DNA from: Hymenobacter gummosus | GTDB lineage: Bacteria > Bacteroidota > Bacteroidia > Cytophagales > Hymenobacteraceae | Direction: 5' to 3' | Assembly: GCF_003970915.1 (NCBI RefSeq) | Contig: NZ_RXOF01000013.1 | Span: forward strand, 1-64,000 | Length of the DNA: 64,000 bases | Notes under the pieces: model-generated | The model's database searches: none | What the model was told of the DNA's origin: nothing | Seen by the model: only the letters and a program-made list of their open reading frames with translations | Part shown: positions 40,273-48,802 of the stretch, one piece after another | How the letters are laid out: each line of letters opens with the position of its first letter | How positions within the stretch are numbered: position 1 is the stretch's first letter | Translations under genes and position numbers: made by a program

Positions 40273-41181
40273 CTACTTGCCCTTGCGCGGAATATTCTTC
40301 AGCTCCTGCAGCGTGCCCTCGCTGTTGAAGTTCAGTTGCATGTCCTTAGGGTTGTGCCTCCCGGCCGCCACCACGGCCACGCCGTCGAGGTCGTAGCGGG
40401 TTTTATCGGCCTTAAACAGGCTCTTGAACGCCACCTTGGGCACGGCTTTGGGCTGAAAGGCAACGCGCACGGGCATGATTTCGGTGCCGCGCTTACTGAA
40501 CGTGACGTCCTTGGTCTCCAGCCCGCGCACCTCCATATCGTCGCCGCCGATGCGGAAGTTGTACCGCACGCTGCGGATGGTGACGGGGAAGGGGTTGTAA
40601 TTGGTCACGCGCAGCTTCATCAGCGCCTCGCCGTGCCTGAGGCCCAAGTCCGTCACGTCCACGTCGGCCACCTCGATTTTGGGCATTTTCGGCACGTATA
40701 CCTTCTTCGACAGCCGCACCGGAATCCTCTCGGAGCCCACCAGCGGCAGACGGGTATACATCTGCATCTGCATTTCCACCTCCACGCAGTCCTGCTGGAT
40801 ATCCTTGATTTTACGCCTGAGCTGGTCCATGTCCACGCTCACCGGAATGTCGAGCGGGCTACTGCCGCGGCGGCGGATGACGGTTGGCCGGCCCTGGCTG
40901 CCCTGGGCCATCTTTTCGCCGTCGATGCGGGTGACGTAGCTGAAGCTGTCGACGCGCAGGCGCAGTGGGGCGTGGTTGCGCAGGTCGACGTGCAGCCGGG
41001 CCTTGAGCGAGTCGGCCGTGATGTTGCCCGCGTTCATGCTTACGTTGTCGAGGGTGGGCAGCAGCCGGCGGCCGTTGTCGGTGGCCTTGTAGCCGATAAA
41101 GCCGCTCACGACGAGCAGCAGTAGAAGGGCGAGCAGCGCCCCGAGCACGGGGTGCCGCCCGAAAAACGAAGTTCTGGCCAT
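40273..41181 (-). CDS. LEA14-like (WHy-type) membrane-anchored protein
   Basis: This 302-residue protein is anchored by one N-terminal TM helix (residues ~12-32, VLGALLALLLLLVVSGFIGY). The rest is beta-rich. The segment TDLGLRHGEALMKLRVTNYNPFPVTIRSVRYNFRIGG (residues ~175-215) is a typical LEA type-2/WHy domain. An earlier stretch (NITADSLKARLHVDLRNHAPLRLRVDSFSYVTRIDG) looks like a second, diverged copy. Such domains are found in stress and envelope proteins and may bind lipids or other proteins. Transcribed alone, diverging from rocD. Confidence 0.75.
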   Translation of the reverse strand: MARTSFFGRHPVLGALLALLLLLVVSGFIGYKATDNGRRLLPTLDNVSMNAGNITADSLKARLHVDLRNHAPLRLRVDSFSYVTRIDGEKMAQGSQGRPTVIRRRGSSPLDIPVSVDMDQLRRKIKDIQQDCVEVEMQMQMYTRLPLVGSERIPVRLSKKVYVPKMPKIEVADVDVTDLGLRHGEALMKLRVTNYNPFPVTIRSVRYNFRIGGDDMEVRGLETKDVTFSKRGTEIMPVRVAFQPKAVPKVAFKSLFKADKTRYDLDGVAVVAAGRHNPKDMQLNFNSEGTLQELKNIPRKGK

Positions 41182-41327
41182 GGCCGCGTTGTTCGGTGAA
41201 GGGTGAAAAATTCCGGTTCAGAGGAATGCGGCAACGGGCCGAACGGCTTGCTCTGGTTCACGGCCCGGGCGGCATTTTGTTATCGTTCAGCCACTTGGTG
41301 TCGAGCACCTTCCCCTCCCGTTTTCCG

Positions 41328-41335
41328 TACTTTTG
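41328..41335 (+). promoter_or_regulatory. TACTTTTG -7 element for rocD
   Basis: TAnnTTTG match 40 nt upstream of the rocD ATG at 41376; expected leader about 36 nt. Confidence 0.5.
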
Positions 41336-41375
41336 AAGCCTCCGACCCCATTTCCCTCTCCCAAACATTCCCGCC

Positions 41376-42638
<1,263 letters not shown>

Positions 42639-42649
42639 GTGGCCGGTAG

Positions 42650-42830
42650 CTGGCGCCGGTTTAGCCGGCGAAGCCGGCGTAACCGGTGCCCACCGTAAAG
42701 CAGGCTTTCAGCCTGCGTGGAACGTTGCCGTGCCGGGCCCGGCTGCTTGTCCGGGCGCTACCCGCAGGCTGAAAGCCTGCTTCATGCCAGGCACCGGTTA
42801 CGCCGTCTTCGACGGCTAAACCGGCGCCAG
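42650..42830. repeat. Long palindromic dispersed repeat, family 2, copy 2
   Basis: The ends CTGGCGCCGGTTTAGC (42650) and GCTAAACCGGCGCCAG (to 42830) match copy 1 (1026-1253), as do GGCGTAACCGGTGCC and the nested AAGCAGGCTTTCAGCCTGC/GCAGGCTGAAAGCCTGCTT pair. Only the innermost sequence differs. It lies directly after rocD and before the lipoprotein array. Confidence 0.9.
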
Positions 42831-42928
42831 GCTTGGAGCTGCGGGTCACTCACCCAGCCATTCCGAATTTTCGCATAGCCCAGGAACGGTTTCACCGAGT
42901 CCGGCGGTTAGGCGGCTGAGCGACAGGT

Positions 42929-42936
42929 TACTTTTG
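42929..42936 (+). promoter_or_regulatory. TACTTTTG -7 element at head of the lipoprotein region
   Basis: TAnnTTTG match 27 nt before the ATG at 42964. It lies inside a small hairpin made by GCGACAG (42920-42926) and CTGTCGC (42940-42946), which could tune expression. Confidence 0.5.
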
Positions 42937-42963
42937 TACTGTCGCCACCACCAAACTCCGGTT

Positions 42964-43203
42964 ATGCTGATCCGTTACGCCCTGCTGTTGACTTTTTCCG
43001 TGCTGATTTTGGCGAGCTGCCAGACTTCCAAATCGGCACTTACCTCCCCGGGCTGGGAGTTTACCAGCGTCGATGCCACCGACAGCACTGAGGCCGTGGT
43101 GCTGATGCACAGCTCGCAGGGCCCCGAGCCCGTGCGCGCCACCATATCGATGGCGGAAGCGCGGACTATGTCGGCCGCCCGCGCCGAGATGGAGCGCCGC
43201 TAA
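42964..43203 (+). CDS. Short putative lipoprotein (LASCQTSKS)
   Basis: This 79-residue protein has a lipoprotein signal (MLIRYALLLTFSVLILASC, lipidated Cys19) and a short mature part that is acidic to neutral with a helical end (ISMAEARTMSAARAEMERR). The residues after the cysteine (CQTSKSALTSPGW) echo the CQSSRP start of the larger lipoproteins downstream, but it lacks the membrane segments. It lies at the head of the array, with its own -7 element, 129 nt before the next member. Function unknown. Confidence 0.7.
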   Translation: MLIRYALLLTFSVLILASCQTSKSALTSPGWEFTSVDATDSTEAVVLMHSSQGPEPVRATISMAEARTMSAARAEMERR

Positions 43204-43332
43204 GCCTGCCTTTCCCGACTGTTTTGTTTCGCCGCGGTGAGCTACCCAGCCTGCCGCGGCGAACTGCTTTTGAGCGGGGCCGTAGGTAAGCCGAGCTGGC
43301 CGTATGTTGCCGGCGCTCCTTGCCTCTGCCCG

Positions 43333-43884
43333 ATGTCGACTCCCCTTCTGCGCCGCCTGGCCTGGCTGCTGGTATTGCCCAGTGGTCTGCTCATCGGCTG
43401 CCACAGTGCCAAGCCTGGCTTCACCTTCCGTCCCGCCACCAGTACGCCCGTTGCCACCCCGGCAGCGCCCGTTTCGCCAGCAGCGCCCGCGGTGACTTCC
43501 TCAGCGGTAGGGGCTCCATCGGCCCCCGCAGTTCCGCTGCACTCTGCCCCCCGCCCGCCGCTCCGTACTGCAGCGGCACACCCAAAACCGGCAGCCGGGC
43601 CACCGGCCGTGCTGCGTCAGGCGCTACGGCCCCGGCTGGTAGCCCGGCACCAGGTCGGCCACCGGCCCAGCCGTGTGCGCTCCGAGTCGGGACGCAATAC
43701 GTTTCACATCGTGCTGGGCGCGGTGCTCATCGTGAGCAGCATTGTGGTGGGGCTGTGGCTGGGGGGCTGGCTGGGCCTGGGTGTGGGCGCGGCCATCATG
43801 CTGCTCGGCGACTATTTCCTCGTGCTGGGTATCGGCGGCAAGCACGCCTGGCTGGAAATCTTCCAGGAGTTCTTTAATATGTGA
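43333..43884 (+). CDS. Array lipoprotein 1 with C-terminal membrane pair
   Basis: This 183-residue protein is the first clear member of the tandem family. Its lipoprotein signal ends LLIGC (Cys24). A short motif HSAKPGFTFRPAT follows the cysteine, then about 85 residues of Pro/Ala/Val/Arg low complexity (TPVATPAAPVSPAAPAV; RQALRPRLVARHQVGHRP). The C-terminal part is two membrane helices (FHIVLGAVLIVSSIVVGLWL and LGLGVGAAIMLLGDYFLVLGI) and an aromatic tail (AWLEIFQEFFNM). A lipid anchor plus two C-terminal TM helices is an unusual combination. No known family recognised. Confidence 0.72.
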   Translation: MSTPLLRRLAWLLVLPSGLLIGCHSAKPGFTFRPATSTPVATPAAPVSPAAPAVTSSAVGAPSAPAVPLHSAPRPPLRTAAAHPKPAAGPPAVLRQALRPRLVARHQVGHRPSRVRSESGRNTFHIVLGAVLIVSSIVVGLWLGGWLGLGVGAAIMLLGDYFLVLGIGGKHAWLEIFQEFFNM

Positions 43885-43903
43885 GGATTTTTCCTGGCGT
43901 GTG

Positions 43904-44435
43904 ATGTCTGCCTGCGGTCTGCGTCGCTTGGGTTTGTACCTGTTGTAAGTGCCTTGCTCGGCTGCCGCGGCCAGCAAGCCGTCTTTGCGCCTGCGTCGGT
44001 CCTGTCCGTCACCAGCCCTAACGCCTCCGCTGGGCCGCACCTGGCGCCCATAGCTCCTTCTGCGTCGGAAGCCGAACAGGTGGCGGGCCCGGCTGCGGGG
44101 TGCACTCCGCGAAGCCACCCCGTCGGGCCGTTGGCTGCTTGGCCGTAAAGTCCCTTCGGTCGGCGGTTTATCGGAACCCTGCCTGGCCCCGCTCCCTGGC
44201 CCGGGCGACTGTTGCCCGGCCAGGGAGCGGAGTGCCGCGCTTAGGCGGCTCAGCCCGCCGGCCGCAGAGGCCAGTCCGCTCACTATTGTGGCGCTAACAG
44301 CTCTGGCACTGATGGTTACTACTCTTGACCGTAGCCTCCATTGCCAGCCTGACGCCGACCGGCATTGTGCTCGGCGCCACGCTCTGGTTCGGCATCAGAT
44401 TTTTGCGGTACCGCCTCCAGCCCGGCTCCATGTAG
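43904..44435 (+). pseudogene. Decayed member of the lipoprotein array
   Basis: The pieces of an array gene survive in different frames. ATG 43904 begins MSACGLRRLGLYLL and then hits TAA. One frame over, VVSALLGCRGQQAVFAPAS carries an intact lipobox and the post-Cys motif, followed by a Ser/Pro/Ala linker ending at a TAA (44146-44148). Near the end, LTIVALTALALMVTTL and, after another shift, TPTGIVLGATLWFGIRFLRY restore the C-terminal pair of membrane helices up to TAG (44433-44435). A GC-rich hairpin, CGCTCCCTGGCCCGGGC against GCCCGGCCAGGGAGCG (44190-44229), sits in the broken middle. At least two frameshifts and a stop argue for a pseudogene, barring sequence error. Confidence 0.7.
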
Positions 44436-44484
44436 CCCGAAGTCGATTTTTTTCTTTGCCTGAATAGTCCTTTCGCGGCTGATT

Positions 44485-45087
44485 ATGGTCGGCGCAGCAC
44501 TGGCCGGGCGGCTAGGTTTACCTGTCCGCCAACCTCCAGTCGCCTTGTCCTACCACCTTGCTTCGCGGGTTTGCCTGAGCCTGTTGCTGGCTTTCAGCCT
44601 CGCGGGGCTGAGCAGCTGCCAGAGCAGCCGCCCGGTCTTTCACCTCGACTTGCGCCTCGCGCCCACCCGGCAGGCCCTGGCGGCTGATTCGGCATCGGCG
44701 GCCCCACTGATTCCCGCCGCAACGGCCATGGCGGCTGCCGCAATTCCGTCGTTTCCTCCGGCAAAACCAGCCGCTCGGCTACGCAGGGCGTCAGCGGTCC
44801 GTTCCTCGGCGCAGCGGCGCCAGCACAAGCAGCCTCTGGTGACGGCACCGCCCCGCTTCCACCTGCAACGGCCGCACCACACCAACTCCCAAGCCCTCGG
44901 CCGGGCCGTCAGGCCGCAGCGCACGGGCATCGATGGCAGCTCCTTCTTCACGATGCTGCTGCTGGCGCTGCTGATATTCCTGATTGCCAAATTCACGGTG
45001 GTCATGCTCGTCATCCTGGGCGTGCTGGCCCTGGTGGCCCTCATCATCCTCATTTGGCTCAGCACGGGCCACTGGGCTTACGGGTAA
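44485..45087 (+). CDS. Array lipoprotein 2
   Basis: This protein has up to 200 residues; the start is uncertain because the ATG at 44485 leaves about 30 residues before the hydrophobic signal core (CLSLLLAFSLAGLSSC). Lipidated Cys is followed by QSSRPVFHLDLRLAPTR, the shared array motif. A linker rich in Ala, Pro, Ser and Arg follows (about 90 residues). Two C-terminal membrane helices (FFTMLLLALLIFLIAKF and VVMLVILGVLALVALIILIWL) end in GHWAYG. The same GHWxxG ending occurs in array member 3, showing direct paralogy. Unknown function. Confidence 0.7.
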   Translation: MVGAALAGRLGLPVRQPPVALSYHLASRVCLSLLLAFSLAGLSSCQSSRPVFHLDLRLAPTRQALAADSASAAPLIPAATAMAAAAIPSFPPAKPAARLRRASAVRSSAQRRQHKQPLVTAPPRFHLQRPHHTNSQALGRAVRPQRTGIDGSSFFTMLLLALLIFLIAKFTVVMLVILGVLALVALIILIWLSTGHWAYG

Positions 45088-45134
45088 CGGCCCGGCAGTT
45101 CAGCTTTTATCTTCCAACCTACCTATTTCCTACG

Positions 45135-45686
45135 ATGCGCAAGCTCTACTTCTATCTTCTGCTGCCGCTGCTGATCCTGGGGCTGCTGACTAGCTGCCAA
45201 AGTAGCCGCCCGGCCTATCATTTCGGGTATCGGCCGGCTCCGGCAGCTCCCGACCCGGCCGGGCCGGCGGCGGATGCACCGCGGCTAACCGCCAGGCCGG
45301 GGCCGCCCAAGACGGCACCGGCGGCAACAGTCCGACGGTCAGCCGTGGCGCCGGCCCGCCCCCGGCGCGCTGCGGTGCGGGCGCAGCTTCAGGCCCGACA
45401 GCCGCGGACAGCCCTTGCCCAAGTCCAGACCAGCCGGCTTACGAGGCTGCGGCCCCAGCCTCAGCACGCGGCAGTCCGCCATTACCAGCCCCGCAAAGCG
45501 GCTTCCGCTTACGAGGGCATGTTTTATACCGGCCTCGTCCTCGTGCTTCTGGGCCTGATTGTGCTGCTTACCTCGCTGGTCACGGTGTCGGGCATGCTCG
45601 CCCTGGCTGGCCTGGGTATATTCCTGGCTGGACTGGTAATAACGAGCTTCGGCTGGGCGGGCGACGGGCACTGGGACTTTGGCTAA
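45135..45686 (+). CDS. Array lipoprotein 3
   Basis: This 183-residue protein has a signal MRKLYFYLLLPLLILGLLTSC (Cys21), then QSSRPAYHFGYRPAPAAP. A linker of about 100 residues is made largely of Ala, Pro, Arg and Gln (RPRRAAVRAQLQARQPRT). The C-terminal membrane pair (MFYTGLVLVLLGLIVLLTSL and GMLALAGLGIFLAGLVITSFG) is followed by GDGHWDFG, matching the GHWAYG end of member 2. It starts 47 nt after member 2 ends; the close spacing in the array suggests co-transcription. The linker is strongly basic, giving a positively charged periplasmic or surface region between lipid anchor and membrane helices. Confidence 0.74.
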   Translation: MRKLYFYLLLPLLILGLLTSCQSSRPAYHFGYRPAPAAPDPAGPAADAPRLTARPGPPKTAPAATVRRSAVAPARPRRAAVRAQLQARQPRTALAQVQTSRLTRLRPQPQHAAVRHYQPRKAASAYEGMFYTGLVLVLLGLIVLLTSLVTVSGMLALAGLGIFLAGLVITSFGWAGDGHWDFG

Positions 45687-45737
45687 GCCCCGGCCGCACT
45701 GCTTGCCCGTGGTATTCACTCGCTTTACCCGTTCTGC

Positions 45738-46532
45738 ATGAAGCACAATTCCTGCTACTGGTTGCTGTTGCTGCTGCCGATTCTGGGGCTGCTAGCGGGT
45801 TGCCAAAGCAGCCGCCCGGCCTTCTGCTTCGGCTATCGACCGGCTGCCTCAGGGCCCGCCCCGACGGCCGCCCAACCGGATTCGGCGCTGCCGGCCGCGG
45901 CACCAGCTGCGGTGCCTACTGCTACTCGGCCGGCCCCGCCTCAGCCCCATCACGCCGCTCCGCGCCCCCGGCCACTTGCCCGGCCTCTGGCTTTGCGGCC
46001 CCTGGTGCGGCAGGCGGCCGCCGCGGCGGCCCGGCCGCCGCAGCTGTTGCATCTGCGGCCAACAGCCAGCGGCCACCGCTCGGCGGCGCCGGTGGTAGTG
46101 CTGCTGAGCGTGGGGGCGCTGGCTATGTTTATAGCGCTGGGCATCGGTACGCTGGATGCGGGGCTGGTAGCCAGCCTCATCGGGCTGGCCTGCCTGGCGG
46201 CGGTGGTCCTGCTGCTGCTGGTGCGCACCATCTGGCCGCGGTCCAGGTCGGCGGCGCGGAGTACTGCGGCCCGCAGCAGCCTAAGCCAATTCTTCCAACC
46301 GGCCACAAAATGGCAGCGCCGCCTTGCCGTCCGCAGCCGGGCCGCGCGCCCCACCGACGGCGGTATCGACGCGCTGGGTCGTTTTATGGTCAAAGCCGCC
46401 GCAGTAGCCGCGTCGGTTTTTCTGCTAACGCTGATTATGGGGCTGGTTTTCAGCTCGACGGTCACGACAGTCATTGGGGCGGCTGGCTTGGGGCTTCTGC
46501 TGGTTTTGGCAATCCTTATCCTCAGTGCCTGA
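45738..46532 (+). CDS. Array lipoprotein 4, with two membrane pairs
   Basis: This 264-residue protein has a signal MKHNSCYWLLLLLPILGLLAGC (Cys22), then QSSRPAFCFGYRPAASGP. A Pro/Ala/Arg linker is followed by a first membrane pair (VVLLSVGALAMFIALGIG and VASLIGLACLAAVVLLLL), a basic loop (RSRSAARSTAARSS...KWQRRLAVRSRAARP) and a second pair (AAAVAASVFLLTLIMGLVF and VIGAAGLGLLLVLAILIL). It is thus like members 1-3 but with the membrane module doubled. It starts 51 nt after member 3. The extra Cys next to the FGYRP motif is unique to this member. Confidence 0.74.
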   Translation: MKHNSCYWLLLLLPILGLLAGCQSSRPAFCFGYRPAASGPAPTAAQPDSALPAAAPAAVPTATRPAPPQPHHAAPRPRPLARPLALRPLVRQAAAAAARPPQLLHLRPTASGHRSAAPVVVLLSVGALAMFIALGIGTLDAGLVASLIGLACLAAVVLLLLVRTIWPRSRSAARSTAARSSLSQFFQPATKWQRRLAVRSRAARPTDGGIDALGRFMVKAAAVAASVFLLTLIMGLVFSSTVTTVIGAAGLGLLLVLAILILSA

Positions 46533-46664
46533 TGCCGCCAAAGGGCAGTGGCGGCGCCGACGGATACCTTAAACCCGGTTCACAGCCCCTGTCCCAGCCC
46601 GACAACCTTGCTTTTCTGAGGGTCTTGTCCAGCTGATTTATTCCATGTTCCGGTAGCTCCACTC

Positions 46665-47510
46665 ATGCTCTTGCGCCGCGTTTTCCTCCTGCCTCTGAGC
46701 CTGCTGTTGCTACTGAGCAGCTGCCAGAGCAACCGCCCTACCTTTTACTTCGGCCACCGGCCCGCGCCGGCTCATCGTGCGCCGGTAGCCGCTGATGTGG
46801 CTAGTCCTACCGCGCCACCCGATTCGGATGCCGTTGCTTCGGTGGCTTTAGTAGCACTGCCGGCAGAAAGCCGCAGAATACCCGGCCACAAGCGCGCCCT
46901 GCCGCTACGGCCCGCGCAGCCACCCGCCCGTTTCGCACCGACGCGCCGGGGCCCGGCCAGCCCCGTAGCCCGCGCAGCGGGGCGGGTCATCCGGCACCGC
47001 GCCTTGCAGCAAAAGCCCCCGCGCAACACCGCCGACTTCGATCATGGCAAAGCCCTGCGGGAAACCATCCTGGCCGCGCTGTACGTGGTGGGCCTCGTCG
47101 TGCTGCTGATTGTGCTCTTGGCGGCCCCTACGGCGACGGGGCAGCTGGTCTGGGGCATCGTGTTTGGCGTCGCGGCTTTGCCGTTGCTGTATTGGCTGGG
47201 GCGGGTCGTGGTGGAACTGATTCGTCCGGCCGGAAACACGCGGCGGCACCGCCGCGGCTTCGTTAACAAACAGGTTCGGCAGCCTCGGGCTTGGAACCGC
47301 CACCCAACCAAGGACTCCTGGGACAAGCTGATACCCTTTGTGGTCGGCATTCTGAGCACGCTAATTCTGTTGATTATCTGGGGCTTGGCGACACTGCTGC
47401 ATACCAGCTTCTGGGCGGCATTTGGCTGGCTGCTCCTAATTCTAGCCGGGCTTTATGTGCTGACTCTGCTGATCAGCTTGCTGCTGAAAATTTTTCAAAA
47501 AAGGCACTGA
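46665..47510 (+). CDS. Array lipoprotein 5, with two membrane pairs
   Basis: This 281-residue protein has a signal MLLRRVFLLPLSLLLLLSSC (Cys20), then QSNRPTFYFGHRPAPAH, a clear copy of the array motif. The linker is Pro/Ala/Arg-rich. It has two membrane pairs (ILAALYVVGLVVLLIVLLA with WGIVFGVAALPLLYWLGRVV; FVVGILSTLILLIIWGLATLL with WLLLILAGLYVLTLLISLLL) split by a basic loop of about 45 residues. The tail KIFQKRH is basic. It is the last member; hemB follows with its own promoter. Unknown function; the doubled membrane module links it to member 4. Confidence 0.74.
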   Translation: MLLRRVFLLPLSLLLLLSSCQSNRPTFYFGHRPAPAHRAPVAADVASPTAPPDSDAVASVALVALPAESRRIPGHKRALPLRPAQPPARFAPTRRGPASPVARAAGRVIRHRALQQKPPRNTADFDHGKALRETILAALYVVGLVVLLIVLLAAPTATGQLVWGIVFGVAALPLLYWLGRVVVELIRPAGNTRRHRRGFVNKQVRQPRAWNRHPTKDSWDKLIPFVVGILSTLILLIIWGLATLLHTSFWAAFGWLLLILAGLYVLTLLISLLLKIFQKRH

Positions 47511-47566
47511 AGTAAGAATCGATGGCGCGGGCCGGGCTGCATCCGGGCCCACCTCAACCGCAACTT

Positions 47567-47574
47567 TATCTTTG
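47567..47574 (+). promoter_or_regulatory. TATCTTTG -7 element for hemB
   Basis: Exact TAnnTTTG match 36 nt before the hemB ATG at 47611; it gives hemB a promoter independent of the lipoprotein array. Confidence 0.6.
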
Positions 47575-47610
47575 CCCCGGCTGTTTTGCCCGGTTGATTA
47601 ACACGTTCTC

Positions 47611-48603
47611 ATGGCACTAATCCCCACGCACCGCCCCCGGCGGAACCGCAAGTCCGAAGTCATCCGCAACATGGTGCAGGAAACCACCCTGTCGGTCCAC
47701 GACTTCATCTACCCTGTGTTCCTGATCGAAGGCGAGAACAAGACCATCGAAGTCACCTCGATGCCCGGCATTCAGCGCTTCACCGCCGACCGGCTCCTCG
47801 ACGAAATCGGCCAGTGCGTCGACCTCGGCATCAAGTCCTTCGCGCCTTTCCCCAGCATCGACGACCGGCTCAAGGACCGCCTGGCCCAGGAAAGCCACAA
47901 CCCCGACGGGCTCTACACCCGCACCATCGCCCAGATCAAAAAGGCCTTCCCCGACGTGGTCATCATGTCGGACGTGGCCATGGACCCTTACTCCTCCGAC
48001 GGGCACGACGGCATCGTGGACCCGGATTCGGGCGAAATCCTGAACGACGCCACCCTGGAAGTGCTCGGCCAGATGGCCCTGGCCCAGGCCCGCGCCGGCG
48101 CCGACATCATCGGCCCCTCGGACATGATGGATGGCCGCGTGGCCTGGATTCGCGACGTGCTCGACCGCAACGCCTTCAGCCACGTGAGCATCATGAGCTA
48201 CACGGCCAAGTACGCCTCGGCCTTCTACGGTCCCTTCCGCGACGCGCTGGGCTCGGCCCCCAAGAAGGGCGACAAGAAAAGCTACCAGATGAACCCCGCC
48301 AACCGCCGCGAGGCCCTGCGCGAGCTGGTGCTCGACGAGCAGGAAGGCGCCGACATGGTGATGATCAAGCCCGCCCTGAGCTACCTCGACGTGATTCGGG
48401 AAGTGCGCAATCACACCCAGCTGCCCGTGACGGCCTACAACGTGTCGGGCGAGTACGCCATGGTGAAAGCCGCCGCCCAGAACGGCTGGGTCGACGGGGA
48501 GCGGACCATGATGGAGGTGCTGATGAGCATCAAGCGCGCCGGCGCCGACGCCATCCTGACGTACTTCGCCAAGGAAGCCGCCCAGGTGCTACGCCGCGGC
48601 TAG
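47611..48603 (+). CDS. hemB: Porphobilinogen synthase (ALA dehydratase) HemB
   Basis: This 330-residue cytosolic enzyme condenses two 5-aminolevulinate molecules to porphobilinogen in haem synthesis. Visible are the N-terminal RRNRKSEVIRNMVQET, the YPVFLIEGENKTIEVTSMPGI block, the two active-site lysines (SYTAKYASAFYG and MVMIKPALSYLD) and GPSDMMDGRV. The metal site reads MSDVAMDPYSSDGHDGIVD, with Asp instead of the three Cys of the zinc type, so this is the magnesium/metal-relaxed class. A TATCTTTG promoter precedes it and a MITE-like repeat follows its stop by 14 nt. Confidence 0.96.
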   Translation: MALIPTHRPRRNRKSEVIRNMVQETTLSVHDFIYPVFLIEGENKTIEVTSMPGIQRFTADRLLDEIGQCVDLGIKSFAPFPSIDDRLKDRLAQESHNPDGLYTRTIAQIKKAFPDVVIMSDVAMDPYSSDGHDGIVDPDSGEILNDATLEVLGQMALAQARAGADIIGPSDMMDGRVAWIRDVLDRNAFSHVSIMSYTAKYASAFYGPFRDALGSAPKKGDKKSYQMNPANRREALRELVLDEQEGADMVMIKPALSYLDVIREVRNHTQLPVTAYNVSGEYAMVKAAAQNGWVDGERTMMEVLMSIKRAGADAILTYFAKEAAQVLRRG

Positions 48604-48617
48604 GGTGGGCTGATAGA

Positions 48618-48794
48618 ACGTCATCCTGAGCAGAGCGAAGGACCTTGCTCGAACCCTGCACCGCCGCTGCCTACGAAGTGCAGACGCTCCAGGCAGAACG
48701 ATAAAAGCGCAGCCACCAGCACAAGGGCGTTGGTGGCTGCGCTTTTCAGTTGGTGCGGGGCGCGAGGAAGGTCCTTCGCTCTGCTCAGGATGAC
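48618..48794. repeat. MITE-like palindromic element, family 1, copy C
   Basis: It begins ACGTCATCCTGAGCAGAGCG and ends with the complement (GCTCTGCTCAGGATGAC). The inner AAAGCGCAGCCACC (about 48704-48717) pairs with GGTGGCTGCGCTTTT (about 48733-48747), the same core as copy A. It occupies nearly the whole gap between the convergent hemB and glycosyltransferase genes. Confidence 0.9.
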
Positions 48795-48802
48795 AGGGCT
48801 GG

